Source: JAWPMV01 sp038527215
Lineage (GTDB): Bacteria > Bacteroidota > Bacteroidia > J057
Reading direction: 5' to 3'
Length of the DNA stretch: 21,298 nucleotides
Assembly: GCA_038527215.1 (NCBI GenBank)
Contig: JBCBGC010000145.1
Coordinates: 1 to 21,298 of the forward strand
Shown: positions 6,867 to 14,690 of the stretch, piece by piece
Layout: every line of letters begins with the position of its first letter
How positions within the stretch are numbered: position 1 is the first letter of the stretch
Program-made: the position numbers and the translations under genes
Notes under the pieces: generated by a model
What the model was told of the DNA's origin: nothing
Database searches by the model: none
The model's input: only the letters and a program-made list of their open reading frames with translations

Positions 6867-9800
6867 CTAGAGGATTTTCTCCAGATTAGCTTCTTCCTGC
6901 ACTGAAGGTTCTACCGCCCTACGACTAGGTAAGCTGGTATCAGCCTCCCAAATAGATTGCCAGAGCCAACTGATGCCAACCCGAATATCGTTGTATATCG
7001 CTAAGGTCGCCGGATACACGGTCAGAATGAAAAAGGTGCCGATCATCACCCCGTAGGCCACCGAGATAGCCATCGGAATTAGAAACTGCGCTGTGGAACT
7101 GGTGTCCCGGATCAGCGGAAACAGTCCTACTACGGTGGTAAGAGAAGTCAGAATGATAGGCCTAAACCTTGATTTGCCGGCAAAGAAAATGGCTGAAGCC
7201 AGGGTATGTCCGGCCCGCAACAAGCGGTTAAACTTATCGGTAAATACCACCGCATCATTCACAATGACCCCCGAGAGGGCCAGCATCCCATAGAAACTCA
7301 GGATGGAAACCGGTTTTCCTTCCAAACCATGCCCAATCACCGCCCCGAGCAACCCCAGAGGAATCATAAAGATGATCAGGAAAGACTGAGAAAAGGACCG
7401 GAAAGCTAAACTGATCAACAGGATCATGGAAATGGCGAAGAATGGCCAAATGGTGGTCAGCGAAGAAGAGAACTCCGCTCCGCGACGGCTTTGCCCTTCG
7501 AAGGAAACACTGATGCCCGGATATGCTGCTCTTAATCTTGGCAGGAATTCATCTTGTAGGTTTGCCAGCAGGGGGGCTACAGGGGTGCTTTGATCAGCCA
7601 GATCAGCTTCTACCCGTACCTCTCTGGCTCCGTTGAGGTGGGAGATGTCAATGATGCCTCGCTCGGTATCATAGACCACCAGTTCCCCGAGCGCGAATTC
7701 ACGGCCATCTCCGGTTCTAATCCGCATTTCCTCTAATTCTCCTAGCGACCTTCGCTCTTCCTGCGGATAGCGCACCCAGACCCGGACCTCATCCTGTCCT
7801 TTTTGCAAGCGTTGCACTTCTTCCCCAAAAAATCCTTGTCGGATCTGTCGGGTGATATCATTATGGCTCAAGCCTAGTACATAGGCCTGCGGTTTAAGCT
7901 GAATATTAATCTCCCGGTTACCGGGCAGGTTGTTATCGGTAATATCCTTAAGGTCATCCAGCTTAGATAGCTCTTCCTTAGCCATATTTTTGGCGCCTTC
8001 CAGTTCGGTTCCATCCCGGCCTTTTAGGCTAAGCGAAACCGCCTTGCCGAAGGCGCGTCTTCCGCCGATGGTAAATTGCTCTACATCGGGCATAGGGCCC
8101 AGTTTTTTACGAATCATGGCCCCAAACTTAAATTTGGGCATGCCCATCTGGTTTTCTGGTAGCAATTGAAGGCGGAGCGTACCTAAATGAGAGCCCGATA
8201 AGCTTGGCCCTCTAAATCCTCCCCCGGAAGAGCCAATATCCATGCGGGTAGTCTGGATTATGGAGCGTTCATCGCCTCTTAAGCCGCGAAGCTCTTTATC
8301 TACTTCAAATGCCGCCGCTTGTACACGCAGGAGTACGGCTTCAGTTTTATCCTCTCTGGTACCAGGTTTTAAGGTTACGGTAGCATCGAGGTTATCGGAA
8401 AATGAGATGGGAGGAAAAAAGGTCTGAGAAATATAATTTCCCTGCATCAGCCCCAGAATGGTCATGATAAGCGCGAAAGTAGCAGATATCACCACGTATC
8501 GGAACCGCAGAGACCAAGCCAGCACCGGACCATAAACCCGGTCTCTCAAATAGATAAAGGCATCATTGAGGCTTTTCCGAAGACGACTGGGCTCTTTGGG
8601 AGAAAGGGCTCCAGAATGCGCCAGGTGAGGTGGCAAGACGAAAAAACACTCGATCAAAGAAAAGGCCAGGCAGAGAATGACCACCACAGCCATTTCTTTG
8701 GTAAACTGCCCGAATCTGCCTTCGAAAAAGAAGAACATGGAAAAAGCCAGGATGGTGGTCATCACGCCCGTGAACACCGCCCCCATCACTTCCATGGTAC
8801 CGTCTACGGCCGCCCGCAAGGGAGATTTCCCTTTTTCAAAATGCGCGTAGATATTTTCTCCGACGACAATCCCGTCATCCACCAAAATTCCGATTACCAG
8901 GATCATCCCAAAAAGAGACATGATGTTGATGGTCACCCCGAATTGGTTGGCCAGGATGATCATGCCCAGGAAGGAGAACGGAATCCCAAAGGCTACCCAG
9001 AAAGACAATCTCAGGTTTAGAAATAATCCCAGCAGGACGAGCACCAACATCAGACCAACCCAACCATTATTGAGGAGAATGCCCAGACGTGCTTGCAGGA
9101 CCAGAGATCGGTCATTTTGAATGGTGGCCCGTACGGTGGTATTGGAAGCATTGAAATCAGCTACATAGGCCTTGACATAATCCGTCACTTTGATCACGTC
9201 CTCTTCCGGTAGCTTGGTTACTTTGAGGGTAACCGCTTGTTCATCGTTAAAAACCGTTTTGTTGGGTACCTCGGCAAATTGCTCCTTGATGGTAGCCACC
9301 TCAATCAGGCGGAGAATAGAGCCATCCGGATTGGTGCGGATAATGATTTGACCCAGGCCTTTGGCATCGTACTGTTTGGCTCGGGACCTGATGCGAATTT
9401 CCTCATCGTCCGTCTTGATAGAGCCTGAAGATATATCCCGGTTATTGAGTCGGACTGCTGCGGAAACCTGATCAAAGGTAAGTCCATAGCGGGTCAGGGT
9501 TTGTTCTTTTATTTCAATGGAAATCTCCACATCCGGATATCCTTGAATGGCCACCTGTGAGAGGTCTTCAGAAGCTAATAGATCATAGCGAACGCCTTCT
9601 GCATAGCGCTTGAGGGTCATCAGGTCTACCTCCCCACTCAGGACGATATCAATGGCATCTCCCCTGGGTTTAGATAAGTAGACCACAGGTTTTTCAGCAT
9701 TTTCCGGGAAGGAGTTGATCCTATCCACCGCATTTTTCACGTCGGCCAGGACCGTTTCCACCTGATAGTCAGGGTTGACATTGATGACCACGCGAGCGGA

Positions 9801-10064
9801 GTTTTCAGAGGCCGTGGAGTTGATTTCTTCAATCCCCTGCAAGCCTTTCAGGGACTCCTCTACTTTAATCAGGACACCTTCTTCCATTTCCAGGGGGGAA
9901 GCTCCGGGATAAGCTACGGCGACACTGATGGTGTTGGGATCTATTAACGGGAAAAAGGCTTTTTTGATGGTGTATACGCCAATAATTCCCATGGCCACCA
10001 CCATGAGGATGATAGCATTCGACCAAATGGTGTACTTGGTAAAGTATGATATAATTTGTCGCAT
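6867..10064 (-). CDS. RND efflux pump, AcrB/HAE-like inner-membrane subunit
   Basis: 1065 residues, the normal size for RND pumps. It has an N-terminal transmembrane helix (about 15-35), a large periplasmic loop with YPGASPLEMEEGV, then the first helix bundle with NIMSLFGMILVIGILVDDGIVVGEN. D396 and D397 match the proton-relay aspartates of AcrB TM4. The second half repeats this plan and ends with helices containing ALSGVIVNDAVVFTDKFN and RFRPIILTSLTTVVGLFPL. The AcrB TM10 lysine is not present in the GVIVND segment, as in many RND subfamilies. Known: the trimeric pump exports substrates with proton influx through a MFP adaptor and TolC. The adaptor gene lies 11 bases upstream and the TolC gene two genes downstream. 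Substrate unknown. Confidence 0.95.
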   Translation of the reverse strand: MRQIISYFTKYTIWSNAIILMVVAMGIIGVYTIKKAFFPLIDPNTISVAVAYPGASPLEMEEGVLIKVEESLKGLQGIEEINSTASENSARVVINVNPDYQVETVLADVKNAVDRINSFPENAEKPVVYLSKPRGDAIDIVLSGEVDLMTLKRYAEGVRYDLLASEDLSQVAIQGYPDVEISIEIKEQTLTRYGLTFDQVSAAVRLNNRDISSGSIKTDDEEIRIRSRAKQYDAKGLGQIIIRTNPDGSILRLIEVATIKEQFAEVPNKTVFNDEQAVTLKVTKLPEEDVIKVTDYVKAYVADFNASNTTVRATIQNDRSLVLQARLGILLNNGWVGLMLVLVLLGLFLNLRLSFWVAFGIPFSFLGMIILANQFGVTINIMSLFGMILVIGILVDDGIVVGENIYAHFEKGKSPLRAAVDGTMEVMGAVFTGVMTTILAFSMFFFFEGRFGQFTKEMAVVVILCLAFSLIECFFVLPPHLAHSGALSPKEPSRLRKSLNDAFIYLRDRVYGPVLAWSLRFRYVVISATFALIMTILGLMQGNYISQTFFPPISFSDNLDATVTLKPGTREDKTEAVLLRVQAAAFEVDKELRGLRGDERSIIQTTRMDIGSSGGGFRGPSLSGSHLGTLRLQLLPENQMGMPKFKFGAMIRKKLGPMPDVEQFTIGGRRAFGKAVSLSLKGRDGTELEGAKNMAKEELSKLDDLKDITDNNLPGNREINIQLKPQAYVLGLSHNDITRQIRQGFFGEEVQRLQKGQDEVRVWVRYPQEERRSLGELEEMRIRTGDGREFALGELVVYDTERGIIDISHLNGAREVRVEADLADQSTPVAPLLANLQDEFLPRLRAAYPGISVSFEGQSRRGAEFSSSLTTIWPFFAISMILLISLAFRSFSQSFLIIFMIPLGLLGAVIGHGLEGKPVSILSFYGMLALSGVIVNDAVVFTDKFNRLLRAGHTLASAIFFAGKSRFRPIILTSLTTVVGLFPLIRDTSSTAQFLIPMAISVAYGVMIGTFFILTVYPATLAIYNDIRVGISWLWQSIWEADTSLPSRRAVEPSVQEEANLEKIL

Positions 10065-10075
10065 GTTTTCAGGAA

Positions 10076-11227
10076 TTAATTAGCCAATCCGCCATTCTGA
10101 TCACTGACATTCATCTGCACCGGCATATTCTCATAGGCGCTTAGCACAGGCTCTACCACAATAAAATCCGTGGTGTCGAGGCCTGAAAACAGCAGGGTCT
10201 CTTTATTTAGCTTCTCAATTCGCACATCTCTGATTTTCAGCAAACTATCCTGCACCACGTAAACCTGATTCTGATTGATGATCGCATTACGAGGGATTTC
10301 CATCACTTCCCGTAAACGAGTACCGGGAATTTCTGCTTGCAAGTATTGCCCTTCAAAAATGGGGGCCAGACCAGGATTGAACTGGATATACACATTGATA
10401 GACTGAGTCGTAGGGTCAAGGGCCGATCCAATTCGATTTACCCGACCGGGCCAGCTGATAGCCTGATTTTCATCAAATACTTTAACCGTGGTGCCTACTT
10501 TGAGAAAAGCCAGATCTTCCGGACGAAAAGGCACTTCTAGTTCTAGTCGATTGGAGCGGGCAATCCGGGCTACCCGGGTCCCTGGATTCACCACCGAATT
10601 AACTTCTTCCATCACCTCCACCAGACTGCCGCTGAAGGGAGCTCGAACCGTGTATTTGCTGAGCCTTTTCTCGGCACTCTTAATGGAGTAGAATTGGTTA
10701 AGAATATTGCGGGTAGAGAAAAATACTTTCTCCTTTGCATTCTTTAATTCAGGCAGAGCCGGGAGAATTCCTTCCACCGAGAGGTTTTCAAAATAGGTTT
10801 CCCAGATAGGAAAGGTCTCTGAAAAGTCCACCTTCAGGTCTGGCAGGACCCCGGCCACGGCAGTCATGAAATTGCTTTTTTGTGCATATAGGTTGAGCAG
10901 CGCTTCCTGGTTATCTACCCGAAACAAAACCTGTCCCTTACGGAAAGCCTGACCTCGTTTCAGAGACACGCTACCCGGTCGCACTTCACCTTGTACCTCG
11001 CTGACCAGATCAATGGCACTTTCCGAAACTACTTTTCCCAGTCCTGAGAGGGAGATTTCTTTCGCTTCGTAAGCCACCGAATTTACCCGCACGGGTTTTC
11101 TTACCTCCCGAAAAGACATTTGCCGGATCTCTGGCTGACGACTTCCGAAGTAAGACATCATGCTATACCCGGCCATGAGCAGTAAGCCACTAAGAATAAC
11201 TGAAATGATTAATTGACGTCCGTTCAT
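10076..11227 (-). CDS. RND adaptor (membrane fusion protein, HlyD/AcrA-like)
   Basis: 383 residues from ATG 11227. It begins MNGRQLIISVILSGLLLMAG, a single membrane anchor or signal helix; no lipobox. It then shows split lipoyl halves (GEVRPGSVSLKRGQAFRKGQ and VRAPFSGSLVEV), a hairpin between them (YAQKSNFMTA to IKSAEKRLSKY), and the beta-barrel and membrane-proximal regions (FRPEDLAFLKVGTTVKVF, IPRNAIINQNQVYVV). The frame stays open to a further ATG at 11359, but that 44-residue extension precedes the natural membrane anchor and covers a perfect TAnnTTTG box at 11279-11286, so I prefer 11227. Known role: joins the RND pump to TolC in the periplasm. It is the first gene of the efflux operon. 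Confidence 0.9.
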   Translation of the reverse strand: MNGRQLIISVILSGLLLMAGYSMMSYFGSRQPEIRQMSFREVRKPVRVNSVAYEAKEISLSGLGKVVSESAIDLVSEVQGEVRPGSVSLKRGQAFRKGQVLFRVDNQEALLNLYAQKSNFMTAVAGVLPDLKVDFSETFPIWETYFENLSVEGILPALPELKNAKEKVFFSTRNILNQFYSIKSAEKRLSKYTVRAPFSGSLVEVMEEVNSVVNPGTRVARIARSNRLELEVPFRPEDLAFLKVGTTVKVFDENQAISWPGRVNRIGSALDPTTQSINVYIQFNPGLAPIFEGQYLQAEIPGTRLREVMEIPRNAIINQNQVYVVQDSLLKIRDVRIEKLNKETLLFSGLDTTDFIVVEPVLSAYENMPVQMNVSDQNGGLAN

Positions 11228-11278
11228 AGGTGTAGGGTTAGGAAAAATCCTTGAACGATGATTGAGAGAATAGGGGGG

Positions 11279-11286
11279 CAAAAATA
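11279..11286 (-). promoter_or_regulatory. Putative -7 box of the efflux operon
   Basis: TATTTTTG on the minus strand matches TAnnTTTG and lies 51 bases before ATG 11227. No TTG is seen at the usual spacing upstream, so only the -7 element supports it. The region 11228-11370 holds no other recognisable feature. Confidence 0.35.
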
Positions 11287-11370
11287 GAGAAAAAGAGCAG
11301 AAAAGAAGAACGCAATCCACCAAATATCCAAGATACCCGACAAAGGACAAAGGTGGCAAGATATTAGGTT

Positions 11371-11922
11371 TTACTCATATACCTTTTCTCCTTTGCGGAG
11401 CCAGGTACCCCAGGTTTGGTTGTAAGCATGAACCTTTTCTGTAGGTTGGTTAGCAGAATTGACCAGGGGCTTTTCCTGGTTCATCCATTCAAAAATCCCT
11501 CCGTAGAGGTTATAGACTTCCTGAAAGCCCTCGGCCAGCAGTTTTTCAGATATTTTTTCGGAGCGATAACCCACCGAGCAATACACCAGGATGGGTTTGT
11601 CTTTCGGCAAGTTGGCCACTCTTTCCAGGCTAAAATCATCGTAGCCGACCCACTGAGCGTCTTGGAGGTGTGAAACGGCATATTCTGGGGCTTCCCGGGC
11701 ATCCAGCACCACAAAGCTAGCGGGATCGCCTATCTCTTTGACGGTTTTTTCCGGAACAGAATTATCCAGCAAGCCTTTCAGCATGAGGTCATAGGCGGCG
11801 CTTTCCACCCGCTGAGCCTGGGTACAGCTCATGATAAACAAAAAGAAAAATAGGTGGATACCAAAAGGCACCCACCTAAGCTTCGCATCCACAACATACG
11901 TTGACCAAATTCTTTTATGCAT
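11371..11922 (-). CDS. Rhodanese-like domain lipoprotein
   Basis: 183 residues from ATG 11922; an ATG five codons upstream (11937) is also possible. An N-terminal hydrophobic stretch FGIHLFFFLFIMSC ends in a lipobox-like IMSC (C33), so the protein is probably a lipoprotein facing the periplasm. The rhodanese domain spans roughly 55-150: VLDAREAPEYAVSHLQDAQW, active-site loop CSVGYR with C115, and a terminal YNLYGGIFEWMN. A short tail (TWGTWLRKG) follows. Known: rhodanese domains carry a reactive cysteine that accepts sulfane sulfur, or act in redox signalling. Its start overlaps the 3' end of the thioredoxin gene by 8 bases, so the two are translationally linked. Actual sulfur donor and acceptor are unknown. 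Confidence 0.88.
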   Translation of the reverse strand: MHKRIWSTYVVDAKLRWVPFGIHLFFFLFIMSCTQAQRVESAAYDLMLKGLLDNSVPEKTVKEIGDPASFVVLDAREAPEYAVSHLQDAQWVGYDDFSLERVANLPKDKPILVYCSVGYRSEKISEKLLAEGFQEVYNLYGGIFEWMNQEKPLVNSANQPTEKVHAYNQTWGTWLRKGEKVYE

Positions 11923-12220
11923 GTAGTTCGATCGCATCCTTTAAGTTGTTTAAACTGGTTCCGCCTATGTGTTGCCAGACGATTTCTCCATTTTTAAACA
12001 ACATAAAAGTAGGAACTCCTCTGACCCCAAAATGGTTGACGGCGTCCCGATTTTTATCAATATTCACCTTGATGACTTTCGCTTTTCCGTCGATCTGCCG
12101 GGTCAATTCTTGGACTACCGGGTTCATGGCCTTACAGGGCCCGCACCAATCTGCGTAAAAGTCTACCAGGGTAGGTCGTTCTGATTGTATCAACTCTGAA
12201 AATCTCATGCTCTCTGCCAT
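11915..12220 (-). CDS. trxA: Thioredoxin
   Basis: 101 residues, the usual thioredoxin length. The active site is WCGPC (25-29) after DFYAD, the cis-proline is P70 in VRGVPTFMLF, and there is no signal peptide, so it works in the cytosol. Known: it reduces protein disulfides and is recharged by thioredoxin reductase. A second in-frame ATG lies four codons in (M5). It overlaps the following rhodanese gene and lies 100 bases after another rhodanese gene, so it may be part of a sulfur or thiol handling group. The leader (12221-12320) carries the TTTGTGAT direct repeat. Whether this is the main housekeeping thioredoxin of the organism cannot be judged from this window. Confidence 0.93.
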   Translation of the reverse strand: MAESMRFSELIQSERPTLVDFYADWCGPCKAMNPVVQELTRQIDGKAKVIKVNIDKNRDAVNHFGVRGVPTFMLFKNGEIVWQHIGGTSLNNLKDAIELHA

Positions 12221-12298
12221 ATCTCCGCTTCGTAATTGTAAGTAAGTTGATACGAATATCGACCTCAGGTCATGGAAGAAATGTCTCCTTGTTTACAA

Positions 12299-12317
12299 TT
12301 TGTGATATTTTTGTGAT
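12299..12317. repeat. Short direct repeat TTTGTGAT x2, 11-base period
   Basis: TTTGTGAT occurs at 12299-12306 and again at 12310-12317, one DNA helical turn apart, in the gap between the rhodanese gene (stop 12321) and the thioredoxin gene (start 12220). The spacing is that of a tandem regulator site, but two short AT-rich copies could be chance. Confidence 0.35.
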
Positions 12318-12320
12318 CAA

Positions 12321-12761
12321 TCAGGGATCTTTTTGCACCAGGGGCAAGCCCGCCTCCTTCCAGGCCAGGATTCCTCCGGCCAGGTCATAGATTTCGGTGA
12401 AGCCCATATTCTCCATCATTTTAGCGGCATTCCCACTGCGACCTCCTGAGCGACAATAGAGCAAAACAGGCTTGTCCATGGCATATCGCTTCAGGTTTTC
12501 CTGAAACTGTGGGCTACGAAAATCCTCCTGCACCGCTCCCTCAATCATGCCCTCTGCCACCTCCGGGTCGGTCCGAACATCCAGGATGAGCAAGTCCGGG
12601 TGAGCCTCCTTCAATGAAGCGAGCCTGTCATGTGGAATTTTTTCCATCTTGCTGGTAGGCGAGGTCTGGCTGGGGCTTTCCGCTACCTGAGACTTTGAGG
12701 ATTGAGCCTCGCAACTCATACCAATTAGGCAAAAGGCCAACCAAAAATATATAGCTTTCAT
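12321..12761 (-). CDS. Rhodanese-like domain protein, secreted or lipoprotein
   Basis: 146 residues. The signal region MKAIYFWLAFCLIGMSC ends in a cysteine (C17) in an imperfect lipobox (GMSC), followed by a Ser/Gln-rich linker to about 38. The rhodanese domain covers about 42-140: LLILDVRTDPEVAEGMIEGA, active-site loop CRSGGRS with C103, then IYDLAGGILAWKEAGLPL. Single-domain rhodaneses of this type transfer sulfane sulfur or sense thiol state; location outside the inner membrane is inferred from the signal. It is the first gene of the minus-strand redox group and diverges from the M42 peptidase gene across a 181-base gap. It is a different sequence from the rhodanese at 11371-11922, so the pair is not a recent duplication. 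Confidence 0.88.
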   Translation of the reverse strand: MKAIYFWLAFCLIGMSCEAQSSKSQVAESPSQTSPTSKMEKIPHDRLASLKEAHPDLLILDVRTDPEVAEGMIEGAVQEDFRSPQFQENLKRYAMDKPVLLYCRSGGRSGNAAKMMENMGFTEIYDLAGGILAWKEAGLPLVQKDP

Positions 12762-12789
12762 ATCAGTGGGGTTTCGGGGGGATGAAGGA

Positions 12790-12824
12790 GAAAAATACAG
12801 GATTCAGCCTATAATAAAACAAAA
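12790..12824 (-). promoter_or_regulatory. Putative promoter of the rhodanese gene
   Basis: On the minus strand, TTTTG (12824-12820), 22 bases, then TATTTTTC (12797-12790), one base from TAnnTTTG. It lies 28 bases before ATG 12761. Confidence 0.3.
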
Positions 12825-12902
12825 TCAGCGTTTATCGATTAAATATTCTTCAATTCCCACCGCAAAAAGCTGATTATCTACAGCATATGAAGAAATTATT
12901 TC

Positions 12903-12910
12903 TACCTTTG
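12903..12910 (+). promoter_or_regulatory. Putative -7 box of the M42 peptidase gene
   Basis: TACCTTTG is an exact TAnnTTTG match 32 bases before ATG 12943, in the form (TACCTTTGC) common in Bacteroidota. No clear TTG is seen at the usual upstream spacing. Confidence 0.45.
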
Positions 12911-12942
12911 CGGTCAATTTCACCTCGAAAACATTCTGCGGG

Positions 12943-14034
12943 ATGGCCAAAAAAAGTATCCTAAACAAAAAATCTCTCCGCTTTTTTACTGACTATATCA
13001 ACAACCCTTCTCCCACTGGTTTTGAATCCGGCGGGCAAAAAATGTGGTTGGACTATATTAAGCCTTACATAGACGAGTATGAGGTAGATACCTACGGTTC
13101 AGTCTATGGCATCATCAATCCAGGTACCGGTTACAAAGTCGTGATTGAGGCCCATGCGGATGAAATCTCATGGTTTGTCAATTATATCACTGACGATGGC
13201 TTCATTTATCTGATTAGAAATGGGGGCTCTGATCACCAGATTGCGCCTTCCAAGCGGGTAAACATTCACACGGAAAAAGGCCTGGTGAAAGCTGTTTTCG
13301 GATGGCCGGCCATTCACACCCGGCGAGGCGGAGGAAAAGAGCAGGCCCCTAGCCTGAAGAATATCTTTCTGGATTGTGGTGCCAAAAGCAAAAAAGAGGT
13401 AGAAGAGCTTGGCATTCACGTAGGCTGCGTGGTAACCTTCGAGGATGAATTTGCCGTGCTCAATGATCGCTACTATGTGGGCCGGGCACTGGACAACCGC
13501 GCCGGTGGCTTTATGATTGCCGAAGTGGCTCGCCTGATCAAAGAAAACAACATTGAATTGCCTTTCAGCCTTTATATCGTCAATGCGGTGCAAGAAGAGA
13601 TCGGTTTGAGAGGTGCTCAGATGGTGGCCGAAAGAATCCAACCGGATGTGGCCATCGTTACCGATGTTACCCACGATACCTTCACGCCGATGATCGATAA
13701 AATCGAGCAAGGAGAAATCAAGTCGGGTGAAGGCCCCTCCATGACCGTAGGGCCTGCCGTTCACAACAACCTGCTCAAGCTCATTCAGGATACCGCTCAG
13801 GAGAAAAAGATTCCTTTCCAGCGCTCTGCTTCTTCCCGTTCGACAGGAACCGATACAGATGCCTTCGCTTATTCCAATATGGGGGTGCCTTCCGTCCTTA
13901 TTTCCCTTCCGCTAAAGTACATGCATACCACGGTGGAAATGGCGCATAAAGACGATGTGGAAAATGTCATTAAGCTGATTTACGAAAGCCTGCAAAAGAT
14001 CGAACACGGGCACGATTTCCGCTATTTCACCTAA
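12943..14034 (+). CDS. M42 family metallopeptidase (aminopeptidase)
   Basis: 363 residues, normal for M42 enzymes. Visible metal-site residues in order are H71 and D73 (EAHADEI), bridging D184 (GRALDNRAGG), catalytic/ligand E218-E219 (AVQEEIGLRGA), D241 (VTDVTHD) and H328 (KYMHTT). These are the full set for a two-metal site. Known: M42 enzymes form large cytosolic tetrahedral aminopeptidase complexes that trim oligopeptides; some were once misnamed endoglucanases. No signal peptide is present. It is the only plus-strand gene in the window, with its own promoter, and it converges on the gene at 14039-14569 with only 4 bases between the stops and no visible terminator. Confidence 0.95.
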   Translation: MAKKSILNKKSLRFFTDYINNPSPTGFESGGQKMWLDYIKPYIDEYEVDTYGSVYGIINPGTGYKVVIEAHADEISWFVNYITDDGFIYLIRNGGSDHQIAPSKRVNIHTEKGLVKAVFGWPAIHTRRGGGKEQAPSLKNIFLDCGAKSKKEVEELGIHVGCVVTFEDEFAVLNDRYYVGRALDNRAGGFMIAEVARLIKENNIELPFSLYIVNAVQEEIGLRGAQMVAERIQPDVAIVTDVTHDTFTPMIDKIEQGEIKSGEGPSMTVGPAVHNNLLKLIQDTAQEKKIPFQRSASSRSTGTDTDAFAYSNMGVPSVLISLPLKYMHTTVEMAHKDDVENVIKLIYESLQKIEHGHDFRYFT

Positions 14035-14038
14035 GAAG

Positions 14039-14569
14039 CTACTCCCGATTCTTAAATACGAGGAGTGCCCCTAAGCCCAGCATGCCCAAGCCGTAGAAGA
14101 TGCTCTTCCAGATGATCTTCCGGCGGTGCCCGGAATAGCGGCCGGCCTTCTTTTTCAAATATCCAATATGGGGATGAGCAGGATTTTTCTCTGCCAGACT
14201 GGAAAAAGCGCGCCAGGCTTCAGAATAGGATTGCTTCCAGCGCTCTTCCGACTCTTCAAATCCTAAGGCACGTAAGGCTTCCGCCCGGCGAAAGGCCTTG
14301 TGCCCGGTTTCGTATAATTCTCCGCAAATCTTGGTTTCATCCAACCATCGTAGGGCTTCCTCATATTCCAAAGCAGAGGCAGCCAGGGTGGCGGCACTAA
14401 ATATCCGGTAAGCTTCCTCATAGTTGCCCAGCGCAAAATACAGTTGCCCTTCTCTTAGGGAAAGCGCTTCTGAGGCACTCCGGTAGGTAGTATGATGGAC
14501 CAGCTGCCCAGAGACAGAGATGGCGCAAAACAGAAAGAAAGCAAGGAATGGTAAAAGTAGCTTGTGCAT
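14039..14569 (-). CDS. Exported TPR-like protein with C-terminal membrane segment
   Basis: 176 residues, not assigned to a named family. It has a signal peptide (MHKLLLPFLAFFLFCAISVSG), then helical hairpins with TPR-like features (EGQLYFALGNYEEAYRIFSAA, RRAEALRALGF, SEAWRAFSSLAEKNP), a basic stretch (KKKAGRYSGHRRK), and a hydrophobic helix IFYGLGMLGLGALLVF ending in KNRE. The layout suggests a periplasmic helical-repeat domain held by a C-terminal membrane anchor, with the charged tail in the cytosol. The 121 bases upstream (14570-14690) show no clear promoter or other feature. Function unknown. Confidence 0.75.
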   Translation of the reverse strand: MHKLLLPFLAFFLFCAISVSGQLVHHTTYRSASEALSLREGQLYFALGNYEEAYRIFSAATLAASALEYEEALRWLDETKICGELYETGHKAFRRAEALRALGFEESEERWKQSYSEAWRAFSSLAEKNPAHPHIGYLKKKAGRYSGHRRKIIWKSIFYGLGMLGLGALLVFKNRE

Positions 14570-14690
14570 AGACTCCCGGATTTATCGCTAAGGAAAAATG
14601 GCTTCGTCAACCCTTTATTACTTAGACTGCTTCATCCGGGAAAATGCATGGTTGAGACAAATTTCTAGCTGAGGAATCCGGGATCTGCTT

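Noticed and set aside
8616..9020. 134-residue plus-strand frame opposite the RND gene
   Set aside because: His/Gln-rich shadow of the strongly conserved pump sequence on the other strand.
11228..11359. 44-residue N-terminal extension of the adaptor protein
   Set aside because: It would place a non-signal stretch before the natural membrane anchor and covers a good TAnnTTTG box; ATG 11227 fits better.
12306..12313. TATTTTTG on the plus strand as a promoter
   Set aside because: No plus-strand gene follows within 600 bases.
13168..13764. 198-residue minus-strand frame inside the M42 peptidase gene
   Set aside because: The plus-strand frame has the complete M42 metal site; this is its shadow.
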